The notes beneath the pieces were generated by a model that saw only the letters and a program-made list of their open reading frames with translations, ran no database searches and had not been told where the DNA came from. From Opeltia flavorubescens (lineage: Eukaryota; Ascomycota; Lecanoromycetes; Teloschistales; Teloschistaceae), in contig KE546970.1 of assembly GCA_000442125.1 (NCBI GenBank), positions 1,480,667 to 1,544,666 on the forward strand: a stretch of 64,000 nucleotides of DNA, written 5' to 3'. The position numbers were made by a program, and so were the translations under genes. Position 1 is the stretch's first letter. Every line of letters begins with the position of its first letter. This document shows positions 11,526-21,650 of the stretch, in pieces.

Positions 11526-13571
11526 GAAAGCTCGAATGTCGATCCGGTCAATCTACCTCCAGTCTCTTCAATGAACATATTTCCAACACAGAACCCCAAA
11601 CCGACTGAAATAATACCTCCGACAGGGCCACGATCCAAGAAATCCACACCTGTTCCGGCATCTGTACCACCTGGTCTCTCATTGCCCCAAGATTTTCCTC
11701 CTCTAGCTGCACCGTCAATCCCAGCTCCTTTGCAGAAGTCTCAGAAAAAGCCCGGGCCTTTGACCACAGTCAAGCCTATTGTACCGGTGGTACCATCACA
11801 AGTGACGAAAGGTGCTACAGCTATTATTACTAGCGATGGATCATCAGAACTACCCTCGGCAAAGATTGATCTGCCAGCGAAACCCACATCTAGTGGTATA
11901 GAACCTGTTCCGAAGTCCAAGTCTAGGAAGGAAACTACGGTCTCCGAGAAAACAGTCCCTTCACGTCTCAAAAAACAATCCAAGTCCGGCGAACTAGCGA
12001 CTTCGAGTGATGGGAAAACCAGGGAGTCATCCGGCCAGGCGGCAGGGAAAAGTTCAAAGGAGTCAGAAAAGCGCCATCCCGGCAAATTGAACCTAGAAGC
12101 CACAAGAACTAAGCCTCTTGACAGAGGTAAAACACTAGATACATCTGAGTCTGGCGGTCAAGCTCAGGAAGAGATTCCAACAAGTACAACGACGACATCG
12201 GCTATCTCACAGCCAGAGACACCAGTCACAGCAGCCTCGCAAACCTCGGGAGCAAATATTGGGAAGACTCGTACTATCCGGGTATTGCCGACCTCAAAGA
12301 AAGAGACGCCCCCTAGGGGCCAAGCTAGCGCGACCTCCAGAGAAGGGAATTCTTCAGCAAACTTACCGTCTCGTCGAGGAAGCCTATCCTCGGTGAACCC
12401 ACCTGGAACTCCTGTCAGCGAACGGATTTCTGATAATGTATCTATGACTTCGACATCCGTATCGCGTGCTAACTCGCCTCCACCTGGTAGAGTTGGGACT
12501 GCGCCTGCAAGGCATCTTACCAAGAACCAACAGAAGAAGGAACGACAAGCGAGAGCCAAGCAAGCTGAACAAGCTACTACAGTTGATGAACCTGCTGCGA
12601 AGCCAGAAGCCGAAGAGCCTGTTCAAGCTCCGATCATTGGTCGGAAAAAGAAACAGAAAAAGCCAGCAACTCGAGGCACTGCGGATACAACCCCAGTCGT
12701 CACACGTCCTCCCTCACCGCAACCTGATGATGAGGACTTTCAAGATAGAGATGAAGCGGGACCGTCGACTCCTGTTAGAGGGGGCAAGAGAGACGAAGCA
12801 AAAGCAGCCCTGGAATCAGAGGCTGAAACATTTAGTCCTGCAGGACCATCTGGTGACCAGCCACAGAAAAACACTCTCAATGCAGCAGCCCTGTTCTCCG
12901 CTCTCCAGAAGTCCAATCAGATCTCGTCAGGAGCACTTGATATCTTCAAACCCGTCATCGGTCTCAACCATCGCTTCGACATCGATCCCCAATCTCTTGA
13001 CCACATCCCAGAAGTCGACCTACCCGGCCTTTCCAACGAGCAGAATCAGCAGATCGAGCATAGCGAACCTGTGTGCATCGATCAAGGAAACGGTAAATGC
13101 GTCATTGTACTACCAGACCGCCGCACGCTGAGAGGCTTGACTATTGAACAAGCAAACCGCTATCTCCAACTTCGCAAACAAGCTCTAGATACCAGCGAAC
13201 TCCTCCATCTAGCCGGTCACGGCCCTGCCCCGCCAAAGCCGCCTACGCCATCTTCCTCGCTGATTTCCAGCAACGGCGCCCACCTCGTCAATCCATTCCT
13301 CTCGGAATCCCAGACCCAGTCGCCAGCAACCAATGTCTCGAGACTTCCGCAGGCTTTTGGAAGCGTTGGCAGCGCGAACCCGACTACGTATGTGGATGAA
13401 GCGGCGGCGTTCATTGCTACGAGGAGGGAGAAGTCGGGAGGGGTGATGGGGGTAGAGGATGCGGAACAGGCGTTTGCGGGCAGTAGGAAGGAAACGGAAG
13501 GGTTGGAGAAGAGATTGAATGCGCTGTTGAAGAGGAATCGGAGGTTAGTGTTGGGGAGTGGTGGGAATTAA
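11526..13571 (+). CDS. probable C-terminal exon of NOT4 (low-complexity tail with conserved end)
   Basis: Open frame without stop from the AG at 11525 to 13571; the first internal ATG is at 11571. The beginning (N-I-F-P-T-Q-N-P-K-P-T-E-I-I-P-P-T-G-P) and D-F-P-P-L-A-A-P resemble, as I recall, the C-terminal part of long (about 1500-residue) NOT4 proteins of Pezizomycotina. The middle is S/T/P/K-rich and disordered. A more ordered block follows near residues 440-555: A-A-L-F-S-A-L-Q-K-S, I-F-K-P-V-I-G-L-N-H-R-F-D, C-V-I-V-L-P-D-R-R-T-L-R-G-L-T. The C-terminus is predicted helical (E-G-L-E-K-R-L-N-A-L-L). The alternative is a separate gene starting at 11571. Codons switch sharply from C-ending to G-ending at about 13385. 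Confidence 0.7.
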   Translation, partial: ESSNVDPVNLPPVSSMNIFPTQNPKPTEIIPPTGPRSKKSTPVPASVPPGLSLPQDFPPLAAPSIPAPLQKSQKKPGPLTTVKPIVPVVPSQVTKGATAIITSDGSSELPSAKIDLPAKPTSSGIEPVPKSKSRKETTVSEKTVPSRLKKQSKSGELATSSDGKTRESSGQAAGKSSKESEKRHPGKLNLEATRTKPLDRGKTLDTSESGGQAQEEIPTSTTTTSAISQPETPVTAASQTSGANIGKTRTIRVLPTSKKETPPRGQASATSREGNSSANLPSRRGSLSSVNPPGTPVSERISDNVSMTSTSVSRANSPPPGRVGTAPARHLTKNQQKKERQARAKQAEQATTVDEPAAKPEAEEPVQAPIIGRKKKQKKPATRGTADTTPVVTRPPSPQPDDEDFQDRDEAGPSTPVRGGKRDEAKAALESEAETFSPAGPSGDQPQKNTLNAAALFSALQKSNQISSGALDIFKPVIGLNHRFDIDPQSLDHIPEVDLPGLSNEQNQQIEHSEPVCIDQGNGKCVIVLPDRRTLRGLTIEQANRYLQLRKQALDTSELLHLAGHGPAPPKPPTPSSSLISSNGAHLVNPFLSESQTQSPATNVSRLPQAFGSVGSANPTTYVDEAAAFIATRREKSGGVMGVEDAEQAFAGSRKETEGLEKRLNALLKRNRRLVLGSGGN

Positions 13572-14201
13572 ATAGGGAGGATGGTAGGGTACTGTAAGAG
13601 GTATGTCAAAGTAATGTAGGTTGCGTTGGGCGTCTAGATTGATTGAGAGGATATTTGAATGGGGTTTTAAGAGGTTTCTGGCTTTGGAGGCTCAAGCGCT
13701 GAGCTTTTTCTTTGGTGTGGCGACTTGGGTGCTTTCTTTACTCGGTATTCCCCACTCTTTGATTTCTATTCTATAACATATTTCAACTCCTCATTCTTAT
13801 CACGCAGTCTCACGTATATAAGTCAATGTAAGCGCTCTGGATATCATTTGCTCGTATTTTGCAGCTAAGGTCGTGTGCAGACATCATCAAGGGTGGCTCG
13901 TTTCTAACAACGTACTCGGTGACCATGCTTGAATTTCGACAGGAATGGTTATTCATACACCAAATAACATGCATGCCGACTACATCAAAGTATAGCTTAA
14001 ATCGTACTGTAAGTTTTGACAGCCAATCTCCATGGATTCACAGTCCAGGCAGCAGCTACCCCACCCTAAATCAAATACTTCTATCTTCTACTATCGGTTG
14101 CTAGGCAGCAAAGGGGCGAGACTACAAAGTGTATTCATTCTCCCGTCCCTTCTTCCCTTTCGCTGGCTTCAATTCATCAACCTGATACCATTGACACACA
14201 A
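13572..14201. other. intergenic
   Basis: 630 bases between the NOT4 tail and the 802-residue orphan gene, both rightward. Apart from a TATA-like element at 13815 I see no feature; short open frames here have no recognisable content. Confidence 0.5.
13815..13822 (+). promoter_or_regulatory. TATA-like element
   Basis: TATATAAG on the plus strand about 380 bases upstream of the ATG at 14202. It is the best TATA match in the gap and could serve the orphan gene with a long leader; function is inferred. Confidence 0.3.
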
Positions 14202-16610
14202 ATGGAGCCTCTGACTATCAGGTCGTTAGACCACATTACACCAATGGGTCTACAAGATGAAGAAGTACCTGTTGAAGCACGAACTACTCTGGCGTCCGAA
14301 CTTGCTACGTTATTTCCCGATGGCGAAGTCGTCGTTACTGGCCTTGACCAGATCGTCGATCTCGTTCGTGAGTTGAAAAGGGACGGGTCTGACTTCCTAG
14401 TCGAAGAGGATCTTGCTGCTATCTTCGGACGTGGCAAGATCGAGCCATCACTGGAAGATGATTTCTGTAATGCGGTTAAGACCGAATCGAATCAGCTACT
14501 TTACGCCAACAGTCAAATTTCCCTGAACGCCGGCCCTGCGACAACAGTCCGTCGAGCCTTGAAGGATCGCCACTACTTATCCAGCGTGATTCAATTATCA
14601 TTCCTTGCATGGATGCACAATGAGACATCACTGGCTAAAGCGTTGCTTAAAAATATGCTACGACGCTGCGATTCGAAAGTGCAAGGCGCTACGGCCGACC
14701 CGGACTATGATGGGATCTTAAAGACTTTGCGAGCGTGCTCATCTCAGACCAGCCAATATCGATGGGATGACTTAGTTCTCCTGGTTGAAAATCGGTTCAA
14801 GAAATCGCGACAATGGTTTTGTGTTAATGGCTATCCTCTCAGAAAGCTATCCACTAGTCTCTTGCTTGGAGCTATGGACTACCTTTACATAGTGCAAAGT
14901 TCTCCCAGAGACCGATATATCAAGGTGGAAAGTCAGGAGGGTGTTTTACCCATAATCATATGGGCCCATTATATCCTCGGCCTGACCGTCCTCGTCGAAA
15001 ACAGTCTAGATGGCGATGTCGCTTTTGGAGGTATGGAGAGACCCCAGGTCATCATCAGCTGGTGTACATCTGACATCTCCGATATGATGAGTCCCAACAA
15101 CAGTTGGGTGACTCCAATATTGAGAAAAATTTCCCCGCCCACGATACATCTCTTGAACGCAGAAATGTCGGTGTTGTTGACAACAGAGCTGGATGTCAAC
15201 GACCATGGAGACGATGATGAAGCAATCTATAGCAGGGAATCTCACCGCCTGAGAGGCTACGGCGCCAGATATCTGCAAATGTTCTTCAATTCAGCAACCT
15301 TGATGCCTGAGAATGCTCCCATATTCGCCGAGACCGCCAATTTCGCTGTAACATTTGCCTTGTTGATGTCTAGAATGATACGACGATTTCCTTTCCCGGC
15401 CCGAGATGGCATACTCACATATAAAGATACCGATGTCCCGAAGCAGTGCTGCTTAGGTACCGAGCACCGGAGGTTATTGTACGCAAGTTCATTGCTGTTT
15501 TGGGGAATCAAGCTCGACGAAAAGAGAATATTCGAACATGCTGAAGAAATTGGAGGAAAACGGCCGAAAGACATTGATCTACCCGCAAGTTGCGAAAGTT
15601 ACATCCAATTATTGGAAGAAATCGACGGACCATATGATTTTGAGAGGCTTAAGGACAGTTTTTTGTGGTCTATCAGTCACGTGGCAACTTGGATCATAGC
15701 ATTCGCGCAGGTCGTCGACCTCGAATCATGTGCCGATCTTCCTCTATCCCTCCGCGTATGGTCATCAGGACTTTGGTATTATGGAGACCAGAAACCGTTG
15801 GATATCGACTCGAACTTTTGGTTCAAAATTGTTAGAGAGCTTATGCATAAATCTTACCCATCAGAGGGCTACGATCGCGAATACAATCGAGATCATCAGG
15901 TATTCCTTGACTGTCAGAGTGGGTGGAGTTTATTCTATGGTTGTGTTGGAGATCACGATCCTCAAGACTTAGACTCTGAGTCGTTGTATATCAAACGAGG
16001 CGTACCGACTGACAGACGGACTGGCGAGCGGAAGTATCAAATTGTGGACACCGAGGAGGCACTCATCGATCATCCTGTACCGTCAGAAAAGCGGAAAGAC
16101 AAAAGAAATTCTTACCTTCCCAGACGTGCGATGATGGTCCATCGGCGAACGGAAAGTTACAAGAGTAAAGCCGACGCATTCATTCTGTCTATACAATTTG
16201 GCGTGAGGGAGTTGATCGAGTCTCAAGATGATGGGCGTGAAGAGAGACGTTTGATTTACGCATCGTATGGGGAATTTCATAGATCTATTTGGCGGATTAT
16301 CAAGACATTACCGTGCCCTCACGGAAACCAAGGCCCGGTCGATGAATCAGGTCCCTTGCCGCTAGATCCGGAGACCAAGACAGTCGGTATGAATTGTTAT
16401 CAGAAAAAGTTCGGAGATCCAGATTTCAGAATTAATGTTTGCTTGGTTAAAGGGGATGCTAGAGCAAGGTGGATTCGTATATTTGCTATGAGTAACTTTA
16501 CCACCGCTGCCTTCGGGAGGCGGCTGTTGCTTCGCTGTGATGGCTGCTGCGACGATTGCGCCGTCAAATACGCAAGAGAGAGCGAAGGACAATGGCTTGT
16601 GATTTTATAA
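14202..16610 (+). CDS. hypothetical 802-residue protein, single exon
   Basis: I do not recognise a domain. The frame is uninterrupted, without introns, in contrast to most neighbours. It appears mainly globular and helical, with no signal peptide and no low-complexity tail. Visible features: an acidic N-terminal third with alternating hydrophobic helices; W-F-C-V-N-G-Y-P-L-R-K near residue 208; an acidic loop D-V-N-D-H-G-D-D-D-E near 335; aromatic-rich C-D-W-type segments such as D-C-Q-S-G-W-S-L-F-Y-G-C-V near 570 followed by a G-V-P-T-D-R-R-T-G-E-R-K box; and a C-terminal cysteine cluster C-D-G-C-C-D-D-C. The style resembles lineage-expanded fungal proteins of unknown role, but that is inference. 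The start at 14202 is the first ATG of the frame and gives a plausible N-terminus. Confidence 0.8.
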   Translation: MEPLTIRSLDHITPMGLQDEEVPVEARTTLASELATLFPDGEVVVTGLDQIVDLVRELKRDGSDFLVEEDLAAIFGRGKIEPSLEDDFCNAVKTESNQLLYANSQISLNAGPATTVRRALKDRHYLSSVIQLSFLAWMHNETSLAKALLKNMLRRCDSKVQGATADPDYDGILKTLRACSSQTSQYRWDDLVLLVENRFKKSRQWFCVNGYPLRKLSTSLLLGAMDYLYIVQSSPRDRYIKVESQEGVLPIIIWAHYILGLTVLVENSLDGDVAFGGMERPQVIISWCTSDISDMMSPNNSWVTPILRKISPPTIHLLNAEMSVLLTTELDVNDHGDDDEAIYSRESHRLRGYGARYLQMFFNSATLMPENAPIFAETANFAVTFALLMSRMIRRFPFPARDGILTYKDTDVPKQCCLGTEHRRLLYASSLLFWGIKLDEKRIFEHAEEIGGKRPKDIDLPASCESYIQLLEEIDGPYDFERLKDSFLWSISHVATWIIAFAQVVDLESCADLPLSLRVWSSGLWYYGDQKPLDIDSNFWFKIVRELMHKSYPSEGYDREYNRDHQVFLDCQSGWSLFYGCVGDHDPQDLDSESLYIKRGVPTDRRTGERKYQIVDTEEALIDHPVPSEKRKDKRNSYLPRRAMMVHRRTESYKSKADAFILSIQFGVRELIESQDDGREERRLIYASYGEFHRSIWRIIKTLPCPHGNQGPVDESGPLPLDPETKTVGMNCYQKKFGDPDFRINVCLVKGDARARWIRIFAMSNFTTAAFGRRLLLRCDGCCDDCAVKYARESEGQWLVIL

Positions 16611-17077
16611 ACCTGAGATTGCTAAGATGCCACAGCTTTGAAAGTGGTATTCACACGACTGTCGCACTAATGGACTATGTCAGTCCACTGTAAGACAGCA
16701 TCCCAAGACGACAATGAACAGCACCTACGCTACAGAATCATCGAGGCCTGACTTAACATTTCTAGCATCGTGTCATCGATACCTCGACATCATTGAACCC
16801 CAGAACCGTTGCGGATACTATACTAACTGGAAGTGCTCGATTAATCGTATTAACATTTTGAGTATACGTCTACGATGAAGTGATTAGCAGCGACTAGATA
16901 CCAAACCTCTATACTCAAAACTCCCAACCCACCCTCGCCCAACTGCCCTAGCCTTCTGAATGAGTCCAATATAGCAGCTTGACTCCCCGGTTCTGTCACA
17001 GTAGGAACGATTCCATGCAAATCGATACATCGACTACATACACATACATATAGCGTAGTAGAACACGCCTACTTAAC
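16611..17077. other. intergenic between convergent genes
   Basis: About 470 bases between the orphan gene (rightward) and the lipase gene (leftward). No coding exon, RNA gene or repeat is apparent; both 3' ends should lie here. Confidence 0.5.
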
Positions 17078-20021
17078 CTACAATATCCCCTCCCTCGCCG
17101 TCTCAAACCTCTCCAACTCAGGCCTCTCCACCCCTTGCTTTTCCTTCCCTTCACTACCGCCCGGCTGCATTTCCTCCCCCTTTTCCACCCCCGGCGTCGG
17201 CACCCCCACAGCCATCTGGCTCGTCAATGTGAGCATACTCGCATTCTGACCCTCGGCACCAAGATGTGTGCCTAGCTTAAACGGGAACGCCTTCCCCCCT
17301 GTCGCGGGTCGAGCTAGTGATGCCTTCCCCGCAATCGAGTTTAACGGATCAGTTGCGGAAACCGCCGATGGGGACGGTAGTGGAGATATAGGCTGCGAGG
17401 GTTGGGATCGTGGTGAGAGTGAGGTTGGGGAGAGGGGGAAGAGGGTTTGCGGGGAAGACTCGGTTTCTTGGCGAAGGCGGAGGAGTTCGAGGGCGGGTGT
17501 TGCTTCGTCGATTTGTGGGTCTGATTGCCCTGTGTAGCTTACGACGCGGCGGCGGGATTGGGAGCGGGAGTGGTGGCGCTGGGATGTGTTTTGACGTTTT
17601 ATGGGGTTGGGGACGCCGTTGGTGGATGGTGGTGGTGAGGTGATCGGGGCTTCTTTATCGGCTTTTTCTTCGCGTTTGATCTACATGGTGACATCTGTTA
17701 GCTTCTAGTTGATCTTGTAAAGGATATGGTGGGTAGAAAGGGAAGGGAACACACCGTCTTCTCATCATGTGAACTCCCCCACAAGCTCCAAAGGCTCATC
17801 CCCCAGCTCCTTCCCTTTTTGGCCTCTTTCTCGACATTCAGTCCTCTTCGACCCGCCAGTGCAGAAGGTGGCGGGACTTCATCATCGCCAAAACCTTGAA
17901 AACCCTTCGCCATCTCCTCAATACGCTGTTTCTGCACTCTTCGTTTCTCTTTGGCGAATTTGCTGTCCCATTCCTTCTTCGCTTTCATCCATTTACGGAC
18001 TGGTCCGGGCTTAATGACCCCGACTTCATTGGCTGACATTTGAAACGCTGGAAGAGAGGAAGGTGGATCGAGTGGGTATATGTTTCCGTGCCGGTCGACT
18101 CTTTGCCGGATCATGTGGTTTCTGAATGCTGGAAGTGGCTCGCCAGCTCTGCCCACCTGCTCAGTAGCAGCCGCTTGGCCTTGTTCTACTTTGTCTTTTG
18201 CCATGGGTTTTCCTTGCTTGGGCTTTTCCATATCCGATGAAGAGTCGCTATCCGTGTCGGAGCCAGAAGAAATGACCGAAAATTCGTCATCGTCCATGAT
18301 GTCTATACCCGTCTTCTGAGCTTTGGCCAGGGCCCACGCTCCGAATTGAGCAATGGACCGATACATGAACTTTGCAGGTCTCGTGAAGCTGAGTGTGGGA
18401 GCTACGTGACACAGATCATCCCATACTTGTAGCTGGACATCCGTGGGTTTCCACTTCTGAATAATTTCTGCCGCGTCCGGGTATTCTTTCATGTAAGCTT
18501 CTCCTGGCGGATATTTGGCTGGGTCAGCGGCCTTGTGAGCGAGATAGATCTGCTCATCACGTAGAATTTCACCACCTCCCGTCAAAATAAGTAGTGGCGG
18601 CAGCCCACCGAGTGACGGCTGTAGAATTGGCGATACAAGGGGATGAGAAATTAGTTGATTAGTCGTATACATCTGGATTTGATCCTTGATTTCGACGAGC
18701 TTTCCATCGAGCATAATGGATAGGTCATGACCTGGTCCAGGAATCGTGTTTCCTGGACGAACACCTGCTCCTTCTGTCCCAGCAGGATTGTCCGCGTTCG
18801 CTTCTGGATCGAGGTGACCTGGTTTATGATCCACGGAGAAGCCTTGAATAGCTTCATCTCTGGCGACTTGCCGCTCATGTTGGCTTGACTTGCGGGGCAT
18901 GCCCTCGCCAACGACTTTCTCGACAGCGTGAAGGGCGATCTGTTCCATATCATCGGCATTAGGCGGAGGCCAAGCAGCAGACGGTCGGAACAGGAAGCCG
19001 TGTGGTGGAATATAATCAAGAGATGCGTCGCCAGCAACGCTCGGAAAGGAATGGGTCAGATCAACCCAGGGAGAGATTAGGATGGCACCTGCTGGGAGCG
19101 AGATGCCTTGATCACGTAGTATTACAAGCATGCTGACCTCGGTCAGTCGATATATCGAGTTCGGGAGCGTCGAACATACCTGAGTATCATACCGGCCCCA
19201 GCGGAGTCTCCAGCAAGAATTATAGAGGAAGGTTCATAAAAGGTAAGAAGATACATGTAGGCCGCTAGACAGTCATGAAGCCCGCACGGGAAGGGGAATT
19301 GGGGTGCAAGACGATATCGAGCTGAGGTTCGTCAGCTCTGAGGAGACAAAGGCGAAGGGCAAAACTCACTATCGATCGTCAGCATGCGTTGACAATCCTA
19401 TGATAAGACCTTTTTTGTATCTGCTCACCGTGCCAAAACTCTTGCTCCAAGTTTCCGGGCATGTCTTTGTATCTGATAACGATGCTCATCCACACTTCCG
19501 AAGAAGTAAGCACCACCATGGACATAGAGCATAATTCTCTGGCATGTCTCCTTCGTCTGTTTTCTTATTTCATGATCTGCCCTCATCTCAATCCATTCCG
19601 CCGTCAGGCTTCCTCCTTCTCTGCGCCATTGCCACCACTTGCTACCTCCGATGTGATCGACGCCTTTGTGACCCAGTTGAGCAGTCAATGCGCTGGCAGC
19701 TTCATCGATTGATTTCTGCGGTATTGTGACCGCTTCCACTCGGACCCAGTGAGGATTTGGGACCCATTGCGAAGTGAAGGCTTGGATATCTTCTATGGTG
19801 TGGTACGAAGCATAGTTGAGGAAGCGGCGAATCAATTGGAGACCTTCGTGGTAGGAGACATGTGCGGTAGGCTTCTGACGGAGCGGTTTGCGCTTGAGGT
19901 ACTGTACATCTCGTTAGTCTATTAGAATTGTATAGCAATTGAATCCTCGTACGTGAGAGAAGTAGGTCTCGATTACGGTGGGTGTCACGGCCGTGCCGAC
20001 AGATATGGTATTAAAGACCAT
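17078..20021 (-). CDS. HSL-family alpha/beta-hydrolase (lipase/esterase)
   Basis: Serine hydrolase of the hormone-sensitive-lipase group. Exons read leftward from [12 protein letters not shown] at 20021. The oxyanion motif [10 protein letters not shown], then [11 protein letters not shown] and the nucleophile elbow G-D-S-A-G are in order; the acid is probably in G-G-E-I-L-R-D-E-Q and the histidine in D-D-L-C-H-V-A-P. After the catalytic domain comes an acidic S/D-rich linker ([12 protein letters not shown]) and a long tail whose last exon (17078 to about 17683) is S/P-rich. A 107-nt GT-AG intron at 19322-19428 joins the H-G-G and G-D-S-A-G exons one base out of frame (see findings), so either the assembly has an error or the gene is damaged there. 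Substrate unknown; acylglycerol or ester hydrolysis is inferred from family. Confidence 0.85.
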
Positions 20022-20311
20022 GGTTTCGAGTACACCTGCTGGTGAAAGGAAACTCCATGAGGACGCAAAAGAAGAGGACTGGACAGAGCGACAAGATCTG
20101 GATGTCTAATTGGGTGGTCCCGTTGAGCAAGAAGTACAAAGGAGTGGAAGAATTGGCCAATGCCATCGACATATCGACCAGTGCGACGTGAGAAGGTTAT
20201 CTCCAGTTGATGGTCGAAGGAAGTCTGGAAATGACATCATATGTAAATGATCTTCGCCGTCAACCGCCAACAATTATCCAATCAATTCCCCATTGCAAAT
20301 TTCCAAACGCA

Positions 20312-21012
20312 ATGGCATCCTCACTACGTAGTTCCAATCCCCAGCCCGCACCAGGCGGCGGCGTCACTCTCCCTCCATCCCCAGGTGCGATCAAGCAATC
20401 CCCTTCCCAACTACAGTCCCCCACAACCTTGAAAACCTACTAACCCCTGCAGAAAAGATCCAACAGAAATTTGATCTCTCAATCGCACTCGTCCTCTCCA
20501 CCTGGTCCGCCTTGACTCTCTCCGTCCAAAACTCATGGGGCGGACCCCTCTCCTCCGAAAAACGCGACTGGTTCGCCGGCGCCATATCTGACCTCTTCTC
20601 CACTCAACCCGCCAACACCATCGACGTGGAATATCTCGAGGAATTCCTCCTACAGGTCATGAACGATGAGTTCGAAGTTAATGTCGAGGACGACAGCGGG
20701 GCGGAGATTGCGAGTAAGATTGTGGGGCTGAGGAAATTGACTCGGGAGGGGGATTTTGGGATGGTGGATGAGATGTATGAGAAGTGGCGGGAGAGGGAGG
20801 CGAAGGGCGGGGATAAAGTGAGGATGCAGCACGTTCAGGGAGAGGAAGATGATGATCTGAGTGAGGGGGACTATAGTGAGGATGAGGAGGAAGATGATGG
20901 AGATGTCGAGATGGGGGAGGCACCGCAGCTTGTTAAGGCGCCGAAAGAGAAGATCGTACCGAAAGTCGACGAAGATGGGTTTATGGAGGTCGTCGGGAAA
21001 AAGAAAAGATGA
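20312..21012 (+). CDS. TSR2: pre-rRNA-processing protein TSR2
   Basis: Escortin-type chaperone of ribosomal protein eS26 and factor for 20S pre-rRNA cleavage. Two exons: the first encodes a short P/S-rich N-terminus and splices at P-S-P|E-K-I-Q-Q-K-F; the intron is about 75 nt and ends CCCCTGCAG. The conserved W-G-G domain is visible as F-D-L-S-I-A-L-V-L-S-T-W ... V-Q-N-S-W-G-G-P, with F-L-L-Q-V-M-N-D-E-F-E-V-N-V-E-D. The C-terminal third is strongly acidic (E-D-E-E-E-D-D-G-D-V-E) and ends K-K-K-R. Length about 207 residues is usual. A CCAATCA motif lies 28 bases before the ATG. Third codon positions switch from C/T to G at about 20670. Confidence 0.93.
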
Positions 21013-21650
21013 TATCAAAGCGGAGTCTGGCTGCACTTTTCGAGCACATGGTCTATAACCCTGATATCTACAATCACGTATGGATGCTCTTGTGCAATGG
21101 GTCAATTGATCGACATCTGGACGGTAATTGAAACACATTGCCTTCCCCGCCAGTCAAAGGTTGATGATAGAAGTCGTTCACCCCGACTGTGCCCGTCCAG
21201 AAGGGATGACATAGGATATCCAAATAGTCTCGAAAGAGCTAGATATCGATACACGGATATATGACTAGGCGAGCTTACCTGCATGGATTGCTCAACTTAT
21301 GCCAACCATTCTCGGCGAGTATACAATGCATTCGTTGGTGATAGAACTACAAAGATACCTGCCTCTTGTCGGACACGAGTTTTGTCATCAATCCTCAGTC
21401 CAAAATTTCGCTCCACCGGACATTACCTCGCTGAGTTATCGACTGTAATACCTCGACTGGATGAAAGTATTTTTTATGAGCTGTTTATGGATTACTCTAT
21501 CCTATCTCTAGAAACAACCACACTGCCGACTACACAGCGCCATGCTCCGTTCGCTGAGCCTGTTCCCAATCTAATCCCCAAAAATCCATTATTCGCCGTG
21601 GTGTATATATTCCATACAATGAAAAGATGGACAGAAACGTATTGATATGA
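21013..21650. other. intergenic between convergent genes
   Basis: About 640 bases separating the TSR2 and ATG13 stops. It includes a 120-codon open frame (21283-21645, plus) with no recognisable content, which I do not call a gene. Confidence 0.5.

Noticed and set aside
21283-21645. 120-codon open frame between TSR2 and ATG13
   Set aside because: Lies in the 3' regions of convergent genes, with unremarkable composition and no family resemblance.
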